Assembly (NCBI RefSeq): GCF_014805625.2
Contig: NW_023998417.1
Location: 3,730,622-3,794,621 of the forward strand
From: Glossina fuscipes
Taxonomy: Eukaryota > Arthropoda > Insecta > Diptera > Glossinidae
DNA length: 64,000 nucleotides
Direction of reading: 5' to 3'
Part shown: positions 24,744-36,098 of the stretch, piece after piece
Layout of the letters: every line of letters starts with the position of its first letter
Position numbering within the stretch: position 1 is the first letter of the stretch
Translations under genes and position numbers: made by a program
Notes under the pieces: generated by a model
The model's database searches: none
The model's input: only the letters and a program-made list of their open reading frames with translations
What the model was told of the DNA's origin: nothing

Positions 24744-26858
24744 GGCGGAAATATGCACAAATATGTGTTATAACACATGATGAATGCATAAGTGTTTATA
24801 TATTATTTTGACGCGATAAGGTTTAGAAGATAAGCTTTGAAATATAAAGCATTGAATTAAACGGTTTTATTAAAACTTTGCTTTATATATTTAGCTAAAT
24901 TTGCAAAAAGTGTATGTGTGTTTGCATTTTTAAGAACAGTTTGGATTTATTAGAAGAAAATCTGCGATTTCAAATTTTTTTTATGTATTTCATCTTTTTC
25001 TTATTTTGTTATGTTATTATATATAGCCTTTACAGACATAGATATTAAGACAAACAATCATAGATGACAAGGTATTTTATCCACAACGACGAATGGAAAT
25101 GACTTACTATTAACTTGTGAAAAAATGCCTCACATAAGTTATTGGTAGACAATTGGCTTTTCTTCCTTTGTTGTTGTTGTGTGATTAAGTTACAGGGCAC
25201 GTTACAAGTGTTTTGTGGTACAACCAGTGATTTGTAATTTGCTGATGAAATTTTAAATCTTAGATATGTTAAATTGATCAGAAATATTCCTACGAATTCC
25301 AACATCATTGTTTCCAAATCCAACCAAGCATTTTTAATGCCTTGTCCCGTCAAACATAACGCTTACAATGCAGATCAAGTACAAAGTGAAAAAGTTGTTG
25401 ATAACGTTTGGCATACGGTTGAGATTACCTCAAGAAATTTTAGCTCAAAGATCGTGTATGCCACTTGGATTCGTTGCGTCGCTCTTATAATGCTTTTGCG
25501 TGTACTTGCTTTACCGTTTGCTATTTCCAAAGTTCAACACAACCTCGAACGGATACAATTTTGCCTACATTATAAATTGGAGACAATAAGCCTGACCATA
25601 TGAAAATAATTGTCAAGTTTTCAGTAACCAACAGTAAAAAAAAAATTACTAAAAATGGATACATGGATGGACAACAATTTTAACAGAAGACTTGCATATA
25701 TTCATAAAGATCGCGTTACCTGAGTAAGCAGGTAGTAAAAACTTTCAAACTTGTCTGATTCAAAATCTGTGTAGTTATGTTTGGTGGGTGGAGATCTTAA
25801 AACTACGATCCATTACATTCATGAAATTAAGATAGGGAGAGGCATAGGCGTAGGTTAAACAAGATTAACCATTACAAGTGTAGTTAATTGTGAGATCAAA
25901 GTAAAGGATTCCTCAGCTCAGGAAAGCTCAGCATTTAATTTTTCCGCAAGATTTGCAGGAAATTGGTTAAAACTTGTGAGAGGAAAGGCACACACAGCGT
26001 ACAGAAACTTTTTTTGTGAAAAAAAATCAAGACTTGTCCACTGATCACTTATTAACGTTAATAATCCGGTCGCAATAACCCACACTGCTGGGGTAACGAA
26101 AATATGTAATACATTCCGGGAACAAATCGAAAAATGATTGTTGCCACGAAGCAACAAAAAAGGCAGTTAAGAGGAACAAACTTGTTGGTGTAGCAGTTGG
26201 CATACATTTATATAACATTCGTCGTCGGGGCTAATCAGATTACAATTTACTTTGAAGTTTCAGTAAAATTACACTTGGCCGTGATAGTTATTGGCACTGG
26301 ACTATAATCACGGAATCTTGGGGTCTTGAAAAAATCTTTAATGAACGCTATAGATGAAATGTCAAATTGCATGCAGCATTTTTCTCGCACACGCCATTTT
26401 TTTGCAATAATTTGCAAAATTATAGGTGAACAACTTATCTAAAAATACTTAAGATGTGATGATGTTTTCTTTATTCTGGAATCGTTCTCTATGGTAAATG
26501 GAATAAAGCAATATAATCGCAATATATCATATTCAATTGAAATATGCAAGCAAGTTAGATGATGGTCGCTCTCTTGTAATATGCATGCTATACTAGCTAT
26601 GCTATGTAGCTATATTGTCGAGATTCATTAAATCTATCTATACATCTATCACATTGCTTATGGACAAACAAGCATGTGTGGTCATTATGTATGAACGGAT
26701 TGTTTAATAAAAAAAATTTCTTTTTTATCATTTGTCCCTGCATCTTAATTGAGATGCGTTGACCTAGTAGTATTCATGAAATATGGAAGACAAATGGGCG
26801 CAAAATTTCAATTGATATCTTAGCGTTGGCCTTGTGGTTGCTTCGTTTTCATAATAAA

Positions 26859-26895
<37 letters not shown>

Positions 26896-27332
26896 TTTTA
26901 ATAATATTTATAAAAAAAAAAAAAAAACGAAAAAATTTATAATAATTAAAAAAAAAAAAAAAAAATTTTTTTTTTTTTTTTTTTTAATACATACAAATTT
27001 CAATTAACTGGAATAGCAACAACAAAAAAATTGTAATTCGAGTACGAATTACAAAATTTTGCAAAATATTATACAATGAACTTGGAATTGGAAATTTAAA
27101 AAAGTAGACGCACAACAAACTTCAAGAATGAAATCAAAGAATGAATCATCATCATCATCATCATCCGTTATATACTTTTGTTTAATTTTTTTTTTTTTTT
27201 TTAGTAGCTCAAGGATATCTTAAGCGGAAAACTGTGGCGCGTTTATGCTTATGGATTCATACATAATATACATAACTATGCACAAGTCTATGATTGAAAT
27301 AAATTAAAAAAGAAAAAAAATTACACACTTAC

Positions 27333-27379
27333 TACAGGCAAACACCGAAATCAATTTTTTTGCACTTTATTTCTATTTT
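27333..27379 (-). other. Candidate non-coding exon (47 nt)
   Basis: On the minus strand a stretch is bounded by an acceptor (taatatcgcag) and a consensus donor (GTAAGTGTG). Same strand as Rb97D and downstream of it, so it could be part of a spliced Rb97D 3' UTR or an unrelated non-coding RNA. Only splice-site strength supports it. Confidence 0.2.
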
Positions 27380-29092
27380 CTGCGATATTAGACGAAAGTG
27401 ATTTCCTTCTCACTACACGTTCGTAAGGAAATAAGAAAATAAAAAATTATTAGAATGCAACGATCCAAACGATCCGACAACCTACAATGAACTAATTTAA
27501 CAGAATAATAATGATCAACACAACATGTACAGAATTTGTACTGAAGAGTCAGTCAGTCCAGGCATATGCAATAATACATAATGTATATACATTATATATA
27601 TATATATATATATGTGTATGTATGCATGTGTCTGAATTCCATGATTGCAAAACATAGCGGAATGAGTTAAGAATCTTTAAATTTTCTTTTTAGCTTTTTT
27701 TTTTTTTTTTTTTAAAGAAGGGGTGGAGTACGTTATACTACAACGGCCGATTATTATGAGAGAGAGAGAGAGAGAGATATGTATGCAATAAAAGAAAACT
27801 TGAACTATTATTGTAAATATACAAAATAATAAAACTCAATGCAAGAATGGTTTATATTTCGGGAAAATTGCAAAAAAAAAATAAAAAAAAAAAAAAAGTT
27901 CAAGAAAGTATGTAAACCATATATGGCTTATGTTTTGAACTGAAATGAAGCAAACCTCGCATAAGAATGTATGTTAAGTGAATGCGAAATTTATTTCGTT
28001 CAGTTAAGCGGTAAGCGCTTATTGCGCTCATTGCGTTCATGTCTTCTCTAATTATTTTTCCCGAGTTCCTAAAACAAAAAGTTATCGACTTTGAAGCTAT
28101 AATATTAAAACAAAATGGCGATATGTTCTCACTCGTGAAGATTCGTTCTTTCGTTCTTGCTGTGTGTCCGCACTACAACACTAACTAACCTAAAAATATG
28201 ATTCGAACGCAATCTGTAGAACGAAGAATGAAAGGATTTTCCAATAAATTAAAATTTACGAAACTTTCGATCAATTTTTAAGAGATTCAAAAAAAAAGGC
28301 TCGAAATCGGAAAATTATAGAATTGTTTATTTAGATGCAGACAGACCAGGATGTAAAAAAGAAGCTTCTTTTGCTTCCAAAAATGTGAAGAAAACATTTT
28401 TTTTATATGTTTTATACAATGAACTGTACCTTCATACCTAAATATCTCAACATAAATAAATTTTTTTATCACGGGCCGAAGCGTGTATGTCCAGCTAATA
28501 GCTTGTTTGGTATACAGGAAGTGCAAGCATTTTAGACTTTAGCAAAAAGAGTAAAGGGACAAGGAGGAGAGTGAGTTAATGAAGTAAGTTAGCAGATTCC
28601 CAAATGTGAGCATCATTGTGCCAAAGTGAAAAATAAATATAGTAGAAAAGAATGATCGAAAGAAAATGAACACAAACTATTGGGCCGCGAATGGATGTAG
28701 TTGTTGGATTTTTTTTAATTTTATGGGCATGCAAAGGAAGACTAAACGTGAAAGACGCACTAATACGAAGCATAATGCACAGTATAATAACTTTTATCGC
28801 AAGAGAGATATTTTTATATAAACTACAAACGAACCTCGAACCACCCTTTTCGAAGCACTTTAAGCCATTAAGCCAATTATGCCCGAAGGACATAAATCTT
28901 CTTTAAATCTTTAACATCAACATTCCTAAGATGAACTTGTTAACATGTATCGCGTTGCAGATATGTTTCCATCGGTTTGACATTTAATTTTCCTATTGTT
29001 TCTGTCGGATCTAATCTAAAAAAAGCTTCTATCACATTTCCGCATATGACAAGGGCATTCGATTTTATTAACCAAAAAAATCAAGGCTTCCG

Positions 29093-29131
29093 GGCACCTG
29101 GCAAGGGACCTTACACCTGGCAAGGGACCTT
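29093..29131. repeat. 19-bp tandem duplication
   Basis: Two consecutive copies of acctggcaagggaccttac, with the second copy's end diverging. It lies in otherwise unremarkable AT-rich DNA. Confidence 0.8.
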
Positions 29132-29270
29132 ATTTAAATCATTTAAATATGTAAAAAAATGAATATTTTGCAAGGATTTAAAGGAAAAGTTTTTAAAAAA
29201 AATTTTTTTTCAACATTTACATACCTAATGTGCAAAACTTTACTTTATATTTAATTTATTTTGTTTTCAG

Positions 29271-29314
29271 ATTGACTTCATCAAAACAAAGATTGTTCGC
29301 AAATGTATTCCGTG
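29271..29314 (+). other. Candidate short exon (44 nt), plus strand
   Basis: A good acceptor with pyrimidine tract (tattttgttttcag) and a consensus donor (gtaagtg) bracket 44 nt that are open in frame (IDFIKTKIVRKCIPW...). No partner exon was identified. It may be a 5' UTR or internal exon of an unrecognised plus-strand transcript, or chance. Confidence 0.25.
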
Positions 29315-29683
29315 GTAAGTGTTTTCAAATTTTCATATATCTCTTAATTACATTTTATTGGATAACTGAAATAAATATATGATTCGAATGCATTTCAGTA
29401 CCGATTGAAATTTAAATACAAATTTCAATTGAATCGATTCGTATATTACCCAAATTGAAAATTGTATTGATTGATATTAATTTCCTTCCAATTTTTGAAC
29501 TGTAAAAACAAAGTGAAACAACGATACATAGGCATTGAATGCCGCCTCTGATACCTATATCTCTCTCTTCGCGATTTCAGACTTATTACATATATAAAGG
29601 CAATACACTTTCTCTCTAATATAAATTATATATATATATATATATATATGATCACGATAATAAAATGAAAATTGAATTCTTAC

Positions 29684-29707
29684 CTGTAATCACGAACAAA
29701 ACTTTTT
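29684..29707 (-). other. Candidate 24-nt microexon
   Basis: On the minus strand a 24-nt stretch lies between ctacgtctcccttcag and GTAAGAATTC, both good splice sites. The length is a multiple of three. It is on the same strand as Rb97D and about 4.6 kb beyond that gene's last coding exon, which itself ends near an unused donor at 34294, so an untranslated downstream exon of Rb97D is one explanation. Confidence 0.25.
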
Positions 29708-32700
29708 CTGAAGGGAGACGTAGTTGAGAAAAGAATAGGCACTAATAAGAAAAATACATAAAAAAAAAAGGATTTTTAAAGAAAAAATTAAAAAATAAAT
29801 GATTAAATTAGTCGAGTACGGCCGACCAATTATTAACCTACACCATCGCAAATCTTCATCTCAGTAGAAAGGGAAAGATTTTATATATAAATAGGATAAT
29901 TTCATAGTCAGTACATATTTAAGACCGATATTGATAAAACATATAGGTGTTCAAGATTTCCTTTATCGAAAAGAAAATAAGTTTGCTTTAGAGCAAGAAT
30001 CAGATGCAAGTCTTTTTAAGCGATTTTTGTGTTTATAGACGGTACGAGCTCGTTCGTACTACCGAGTGTTGATGGAAAGAAAAGTCTTCTTTTTTTTTTT
30101 TTGTAATAAATATATAGATGTGTTATTATATAACATGCTGATGGCTTTTTATTGACTCGCACACTACGTTAAATTTATAGGAAAACAAAGAAATGTATAG
30201 AGAAGAGCGCTTTTCGTGGTGTAAGCTGCAATTAAGTATAAAATATAAAGTAGAAATTGTTAGTTGTGTGTAAAATGTAAATTGAAGTAAAATGAAGTAA
30301 AATATAAAATAGTCTTGAGTTGAATATATATGAAATCGTTCACCTTACAACATTTATAAGCTAAAAAAACCGAACAAATGTAATTAGTATACTGCGTAGT
30401 AGTTGATTTTCAGTTTTTTCTTCTTCTTCTTCTTTTTCTATTTTTATTAATCTCATTTAATAGACAGCATTGGTCTTGAAACAGTGAAGATTAATATCTC
30501 AAAGATTTTTTTTCCATTGGAGACGAAATTTTAAACGAATGGTGTCCAATGATTGATGAATAAAGCCCAACTACTGTTATAAGATCTCGGACTTTTTTTT
30601 TGCTTTAGTTTCCATAAAATGAATGGCTTTTTGCTGCCACCTATCTGAGCTGACTGAATGTTATAGAAAGATAGTACTGGATGGAAGGGATAGGGACATA
30701 TTTTTTTCTATGCAAAATGCAAACCTTCTGCCTAAGGTTTATAATTAACTTTCGAGGAATTTTGGAATTCGCACAAAACAGAGTCGAATTTTAATAAAGT
30801 CCTTGTGCTCTTGCAATTTTCGCAGGGGAATTTTATTTATTCGTGCGACATCTTTACGCCTAGTTGGGCGCCAACTTATTCGAGTTGTTTCGTCCAGTTC
30901 GTTTATAAACTTTTTTTGAAAGTTCGGTATATCATATAATTAGGTGCCGGTCTTACAAGAATATAAAAAATGTTTTTGTAGAATTAAAAAGAACAAATAC
31001 TGTAAAATTTAATACACATACATACGTAAAGATTATTAAAACTTAATCCATTCTATGAGGAGAAATTTGAAGATTATATCTGAAATTAATAAAACATAAA
31101 ACTACGCTTGATAAAAAAATATACATATTATCATCGTGCCTGTAGCAATTATCAGGTCTGTAATAAAGTTTTGAGGAATTTTTCTCTTTTACTAAAACTG
31201 AATATTTGTATTAAAAAATGTAATCAATCTATTTTACTCTAACTGCGATCAATCGATAGATATAACCCGTTTCCTAAAGCTACGTACAAATAATTTATGC
31301 TTTGATCCCCGCAATAACTGCACGGGAGGGCCTGCTTAGATGTGTAATTACGGAGGCTCAATGTATGTTTAATCCGATAGCGGCACCATAATGTTGTCAA
31401 CTACTTCTGCCCAATCGATATTTGAGCTCATCACCTCATTGCTGAGGTTTAGAACTGACTTTTTCATGGGATTTCTTGTTCGTAACAGAAATTCATATGC
31501 TTCTAAAAGAAGCATATTTCTTCGAAATTCGAAACAATTCTCTATCTAATGGTCTTCTTTGAACATACAGTCAGTTTAATATATTAATTGCTTAAGAAAA
31601 CCTATGCTATATAGTAAGATAAGATAAAGATAAGATCTAAACACAGTGTTTTAACGGGAACTAGTTGCAAAGTTATTCAAAACGTAATACTATTTATTAA
31701 TTAGGACCACTCCTGTAAATACCTCAAAATTTATTATAGACCTTATATGTTAAATCATACCTAAAATTTATTAAATATGTATATACTGAAAACGAATGTT
31801 ACCCATACATACATATAAAGAATAATTAAAAAATTTTAATGTAAATTATTTTATTTTATTTAAAATTGTCATTAAAGTAAAAGTTTACATTTACCATAAA
31901 TAAAAGATTAAGGAAAGCGGTCTACATAACTTTTCGATAAATTTAGTGTACAATTACATTTTCTATATATATATATATATATAGTTGAAAAAAGTTGACT
32001 TAAAGAAAGATTTAGATTAAAAAAAAAAAAAAATTTTTTTTTTTTTTTTTTGTTAATTAGGCATATTGTTGATAAAACCGTAAACATATGGTACTATCAT
32101 TCACTCTAGCAATGCATACATAGCAATGCATTTTCATTTTGTAAGATCTAATATTTTATGTTCAAAAGTGGAAAAAAATTTCATAATTATAATAATAATA
32201 ATAATAAGTCAAAATATTTTAGCTGCGGGTAAAAGTTAAAAACTTAAAGTTAATACATATTTATTTTGCTTTGCTTATTTTATTTCTAAATAATAAATAT
32301 AAAGTAAATAAATGTAAATAGTATCTGTGATCGTAGGAAGTAAATGTTCAAGAATTTATGAACATTTTTATAAAAAATTTATGGAAAGACAAACTCTTTT
32401 TTTTTCTTTTTCTTTGTTTTTTTTATGACCAAACAATAGGAAAGACAAATTGCACTCACAAAATTCATTACATTCAGCCAAATTATATTCTGATCACAGA
32501 TTACCTGACAGCTTCTTATGCTAAGTGATGCCGATTTCAAAAACTTATTTATAAATTTTCATTAGATATCTAATTAAAAATAACTTATGCATAGATAGAA
32601 AAAAAAAAAAAAAAAAAGAAATGAATTTTCAGTTAACCTTTTATTATTTACCTTTCTTGCTTTTGCTTTCTTTTTTTTTTTTTTCTTTTCTTCTTCTTTA

Positions 32701-34292
32701 AATACATACAGATTTAGATTTAGTTTAGTCAAACTAGACTATAGAAAGAATATTGTTTTAAATTACGTTATTCTGCTAGCTCTTCTTTAATTAATTTATT
32801 TCATTGCTTTAATAAGAGTTCTTATTAATTTGAGCTTGTAGCATACCTAAATTAAGAAGAAAATAATAATATGTTTATGGCTTTTAATATATTTAAAAAT
32901 TTAATTTATATTGTATGTGAATTCATTATAAATGATATAAGAGAATTTTAAAACATTCTTAGAGAGGATGATATGCGACTTTTTTTATAGAGAAAAAGTG
33001 ATGCGAGTTTATTGCTATCAGCATATATATTTTTTTTTTTTTTACAATCGAACACTTATTCCCTGCGTTTATGCGCAAATTTTCCTCACGAAAAAAGGGG
33101 GAATATTTACTCAACTAAAACCGTAAATCGTTAAAGTCGATGTACCGAGCATTAACGATCATATATAAAATTGATTATAAGCCAATGAAAACAGAAAGTT
33201 GAAAGAGACTGAGATTTCAGTGCTTCCATATGTCACATTTTGCTTTAGGATATGAAGACGAGAACCAGTTAACTGATTTGATAAGATAACGTGTTGTAGG
33301 AAAGATTGAAATTTTCCAAATTCGGTAGATTTTACGATATTCCAAATTCCAATCTCAAAAACGAACTGTTTTCCCGTTCTTTTCTCTTACTAAAAAATTA
33401 TATTTTTCTTTAAAAAAAAAAACAAGTGGACCGAAAAAGTGACATCATCCCAAGGAGAAAATGTTAACTATCGTTGTTATGCTGCTTCACATCTTTAGGA
33501 AGTAAACGTTATATCCGATTTGGGGCAAAATTTATATACCAGTTAGCCACTTCCAAACTTGAAACGAACGTCTCAGTGTACTATGTATTAAAGAGTTGTG
33601 GCTCATAGAGAAAGCAAATGAAAAAATTTACAAGCGTTTTTCCTAAATGTGAACGAACAAAGGAACTCATCGATACACTTAGCTGACTTTCGAAATCAAT
33701 GAAAGGTACAAGAAAGTCACCACAGCTGTTTTGTAGTCATGATTTCCACTTGCGGACCGCGGACTGTTTACGCCGATCACGAATATATATTGTCTTATGT
33801 GGCTCCTATGCGTATTTCAATGTGTTAAAAATCTTTATTAAATCAAACTACACACACCACATTTGCTAGGTAAAGAAGTTGAAATAAGTTTCCCTTTAGT
33901 ATTTATATAATTAGGCCTTTCCTTTCCCTTGTTTAATATAACACGCAAATGTATTTGTTCCCATAACACAAGATAAGAAGGAAAATTGTTACTGAAACGA
34001 GTCTGAAGGATACTTTTCTAATTTCTCGACTGCTATTCTTTACTTCTTTATATCGCAACCACTTTACCCGATCAAATTAAAATATTATAAAGGCGAGCAT
34101 TTCAAAAATATTTCCTATAATGTCGTTCGTTATTTGCTTTAAACTTCTTCTATAAAAAATTCCAATTTTCTTTTGCGTATTTTAGTATAAAATTCTTAAA
34201 AAAAAAAAAAAAAAACTTTATGCACTAATATATTCTTTACGTTATTTAATTGCAAACAATTATTCCATATAGTGAAGGTATATTTCTAGCTT

Positions 34293-34335
34293 ACCTTTGT
34301 CTTCTTCAGAACATTCATACATTTCGAAGCCAATT
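34293..34335 (-). promoter_or_regulatory. Rb97D 3' UTR start with strong splice donor
   Basis: Only 41 nt after the Rb97D stop codon the minus strand reads GAAGACAAAG|GTAAGC, an excellent donor. It suggests that at least one transcript splices from the 3' UTR to a distal exon. No single acceptor can be proved from sequence. Confidence 0.45.
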
Positions 34336-36098
34336 TTAGCGACGATATTTGTTGTTGCTTGGAGCAGCAGCTACGCCTGAATTTCCGTTTGCCATAGGTT
34401 GGGATATTGGGCCAGGACCATTAGACGGCGGATTGCCGTTTGGTGGCCCACCAGTATAGCCGCCATAAGCTTGTGGAATTTATATATTATTAGTTACTAC
34501 AAAAAATTTCTACTAATTCAGTCATCTTTTTTTTTTTTTTCAATACCGACAACAAAAGCCTGTGCTTGTTGCTCTTTAATTTTAATATTTAGAGGAAAGG
34601 CTTTTTTTGCATTAAATTACTTACCGTAATTATTGTTATTGTTGGGTGGAACATTGTAGGGATTCATACGGTTTGAACTCATATTACTTTGATGTTTAGT
34701 TGGACCACCGCCATAATTTTGCTGGTAGCCTGTGCCGAAGTTTGGTGGTGGTGGTGGTTGTTGTTGTGGTTGTTGATGCGCCGGTGGACCTGCAGCCGGT
34801 GGTGGTGGTTGTTGCCAATTAGGCGGCGGCTGTGTACCGGGTGGGGGTATATTGTTTGGAGGCATAGTACCTGGAGCGGGGGGACCTGCTACCGGAGGTG
34901 GACAACCCCATTGATTATTATGCCATGCAGGTGGCATTTGCTGCATATTTGTGGGTGGTGGTGGAGCATTCCAATTAGTTGGCGCCGTTGAATAATTCCA
35001 ACTAGGCATTTGTTGTGAAACTGGAGGCATAGGAGGCTGTTGATAACCGCCATAGTTCTGATGGGGCATTGCCGCTGGCGGTGGTCCCCACTGATTGTAA
35101 TTCGGCGGCGGTGCTTGTTGGTAAGGCGGCATTTGTTGAGGCTGCACTGGTGCTCTTTGATTTGGACCGGGTGGCATATTATTTGGAGGTTGACGTCCAT
35201 TTCCATTAATGCTATTTTTCTGATCTTGCATTTTATTTCCCATATTTTGCTTCTGAATATTCTTTTTCTGTAGCTCTTGGTTATAAACAGATTTTTTCAC
35301 GTCTACCACCACATACTTAATGGAATGAGTTTTCCGTACTACGTATAGATGTATAAAAATTTAAGCACTTTTCTTTTTTAAACACATTATTATTATTAGT
35401 TAAAACACTTACATATAGCTTTATCAACAGCATCATAATCGTCGAATTCTACAAAAGCAAATCCTCTACGTTTTCCGGTAGTTTTATCTGTAAGTATTTT
35501 GATTGAAACCACTTTACCAAATTCCGAGAAATACTCTGTTAAACAAGATTCATCGTGGTTATCTTTCAATCCACCTACAAAAAGTTTCTTTACTGAAAAA
35601 TTCTTATTTTCGGAGGCTTCACGTTCTGGGCGTGGTAGAGCACGTTTAGCTTCTACAGTCCTGTGCATAAATATTCAAAAAGAGATATGTAAATAAAATA
35701 TATTAAATATTATACGGAAAAAACATACTTTCCATCAATGACATGTGGACGATTCTCTTGAGCTTTATCCACCATATACGACTTGGTGTAGGTTATGAAA
35801 CCGAAACCTCGAGACCGTTTAGTCATATTATCCCGCATAACAACAACATCAACCACTTTACCCCATTGATTATAAAATTCTTTTAAACTTTCCTCCGTAG
35901 TATAAGAGGCCAAGCCACCAATAAACAGTTTACGTAAATGCTCTAATTCACATATATCCTAATATTAGAATTATTCATAATTGATGTATGAAGGAAAATT
36001 ACAACTCTATTTACATCACTTCCATCGCTCTCTACCTCCGCTGCGTGATCATGGTCCTGGTCATTCTCTGGTTCTGTTTTTGTCCGAACGTTTTCCAT
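34336..36098 (-). CDS. Rb97D: hnRNP A-like RNA-binding protein (Ribonuclear protein at 97D)
   Basis: Five exons, 36098-36015, 35958-35729, 35660-35413, 35338-34625 and 34469-34336, give 469 residues. The short acidic N-terminus ([13 protein letters not shown]...) precedes RRM1 with RNP2 LFIGGL (39-44) and RNP1 RGFGFITY (78-85), and RRM2 with RNP2 LFVGGL (131-136) and RNP1 RGFAFVEF (170-177), the standard hnRNP A/B arrangement. The remaining 260 residues are Pro/Gln/Asn/Met-rich ([19 protein letters not shown] style) with scattered GGY, not the RGG/GNY-rich tail of Hrb98DE and Hrb87F, which points to Rb97D; its map position in 97D agrees. In Drosophila Rb97D is a nuclear protein required for spermatogenesis and binds Y-chromosome lampbrush-loop transcripts. 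A good splice donor 41 nt after the stop suggests alternative 3' processing. Confidence 0.92.

Larger units (their letters stand above)
21450..34290. other. Large gene-poor interval between SPARC and Rb97D
   Basis: About 12.8 kb with no recognised protein gene. It holds AT- and poly(A)/poly(T)-rich tracts (for example 26860-26985 and 32018-32052), a small piggyBac-type MITE (22631-22770), a family A repeat (23879-24743), a family B terminus near 29811, and a 19-bp tandem duplication (29093-29131). Three short stretches flanked by good splice sites are listed separately (27333-27379 and 29684-29707 on minus, 29271-29314 on plus). ORFs of about 100 codons here have no recognisable family and lack coding character. 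Confidence 0.55.

Noticed and set aside
25274..25603. 109-codon plus-strand ORF
   Set aside because: No recognisable domain, no splice or promoter context, and overlaps an unrelated antisense ORF of similar length.
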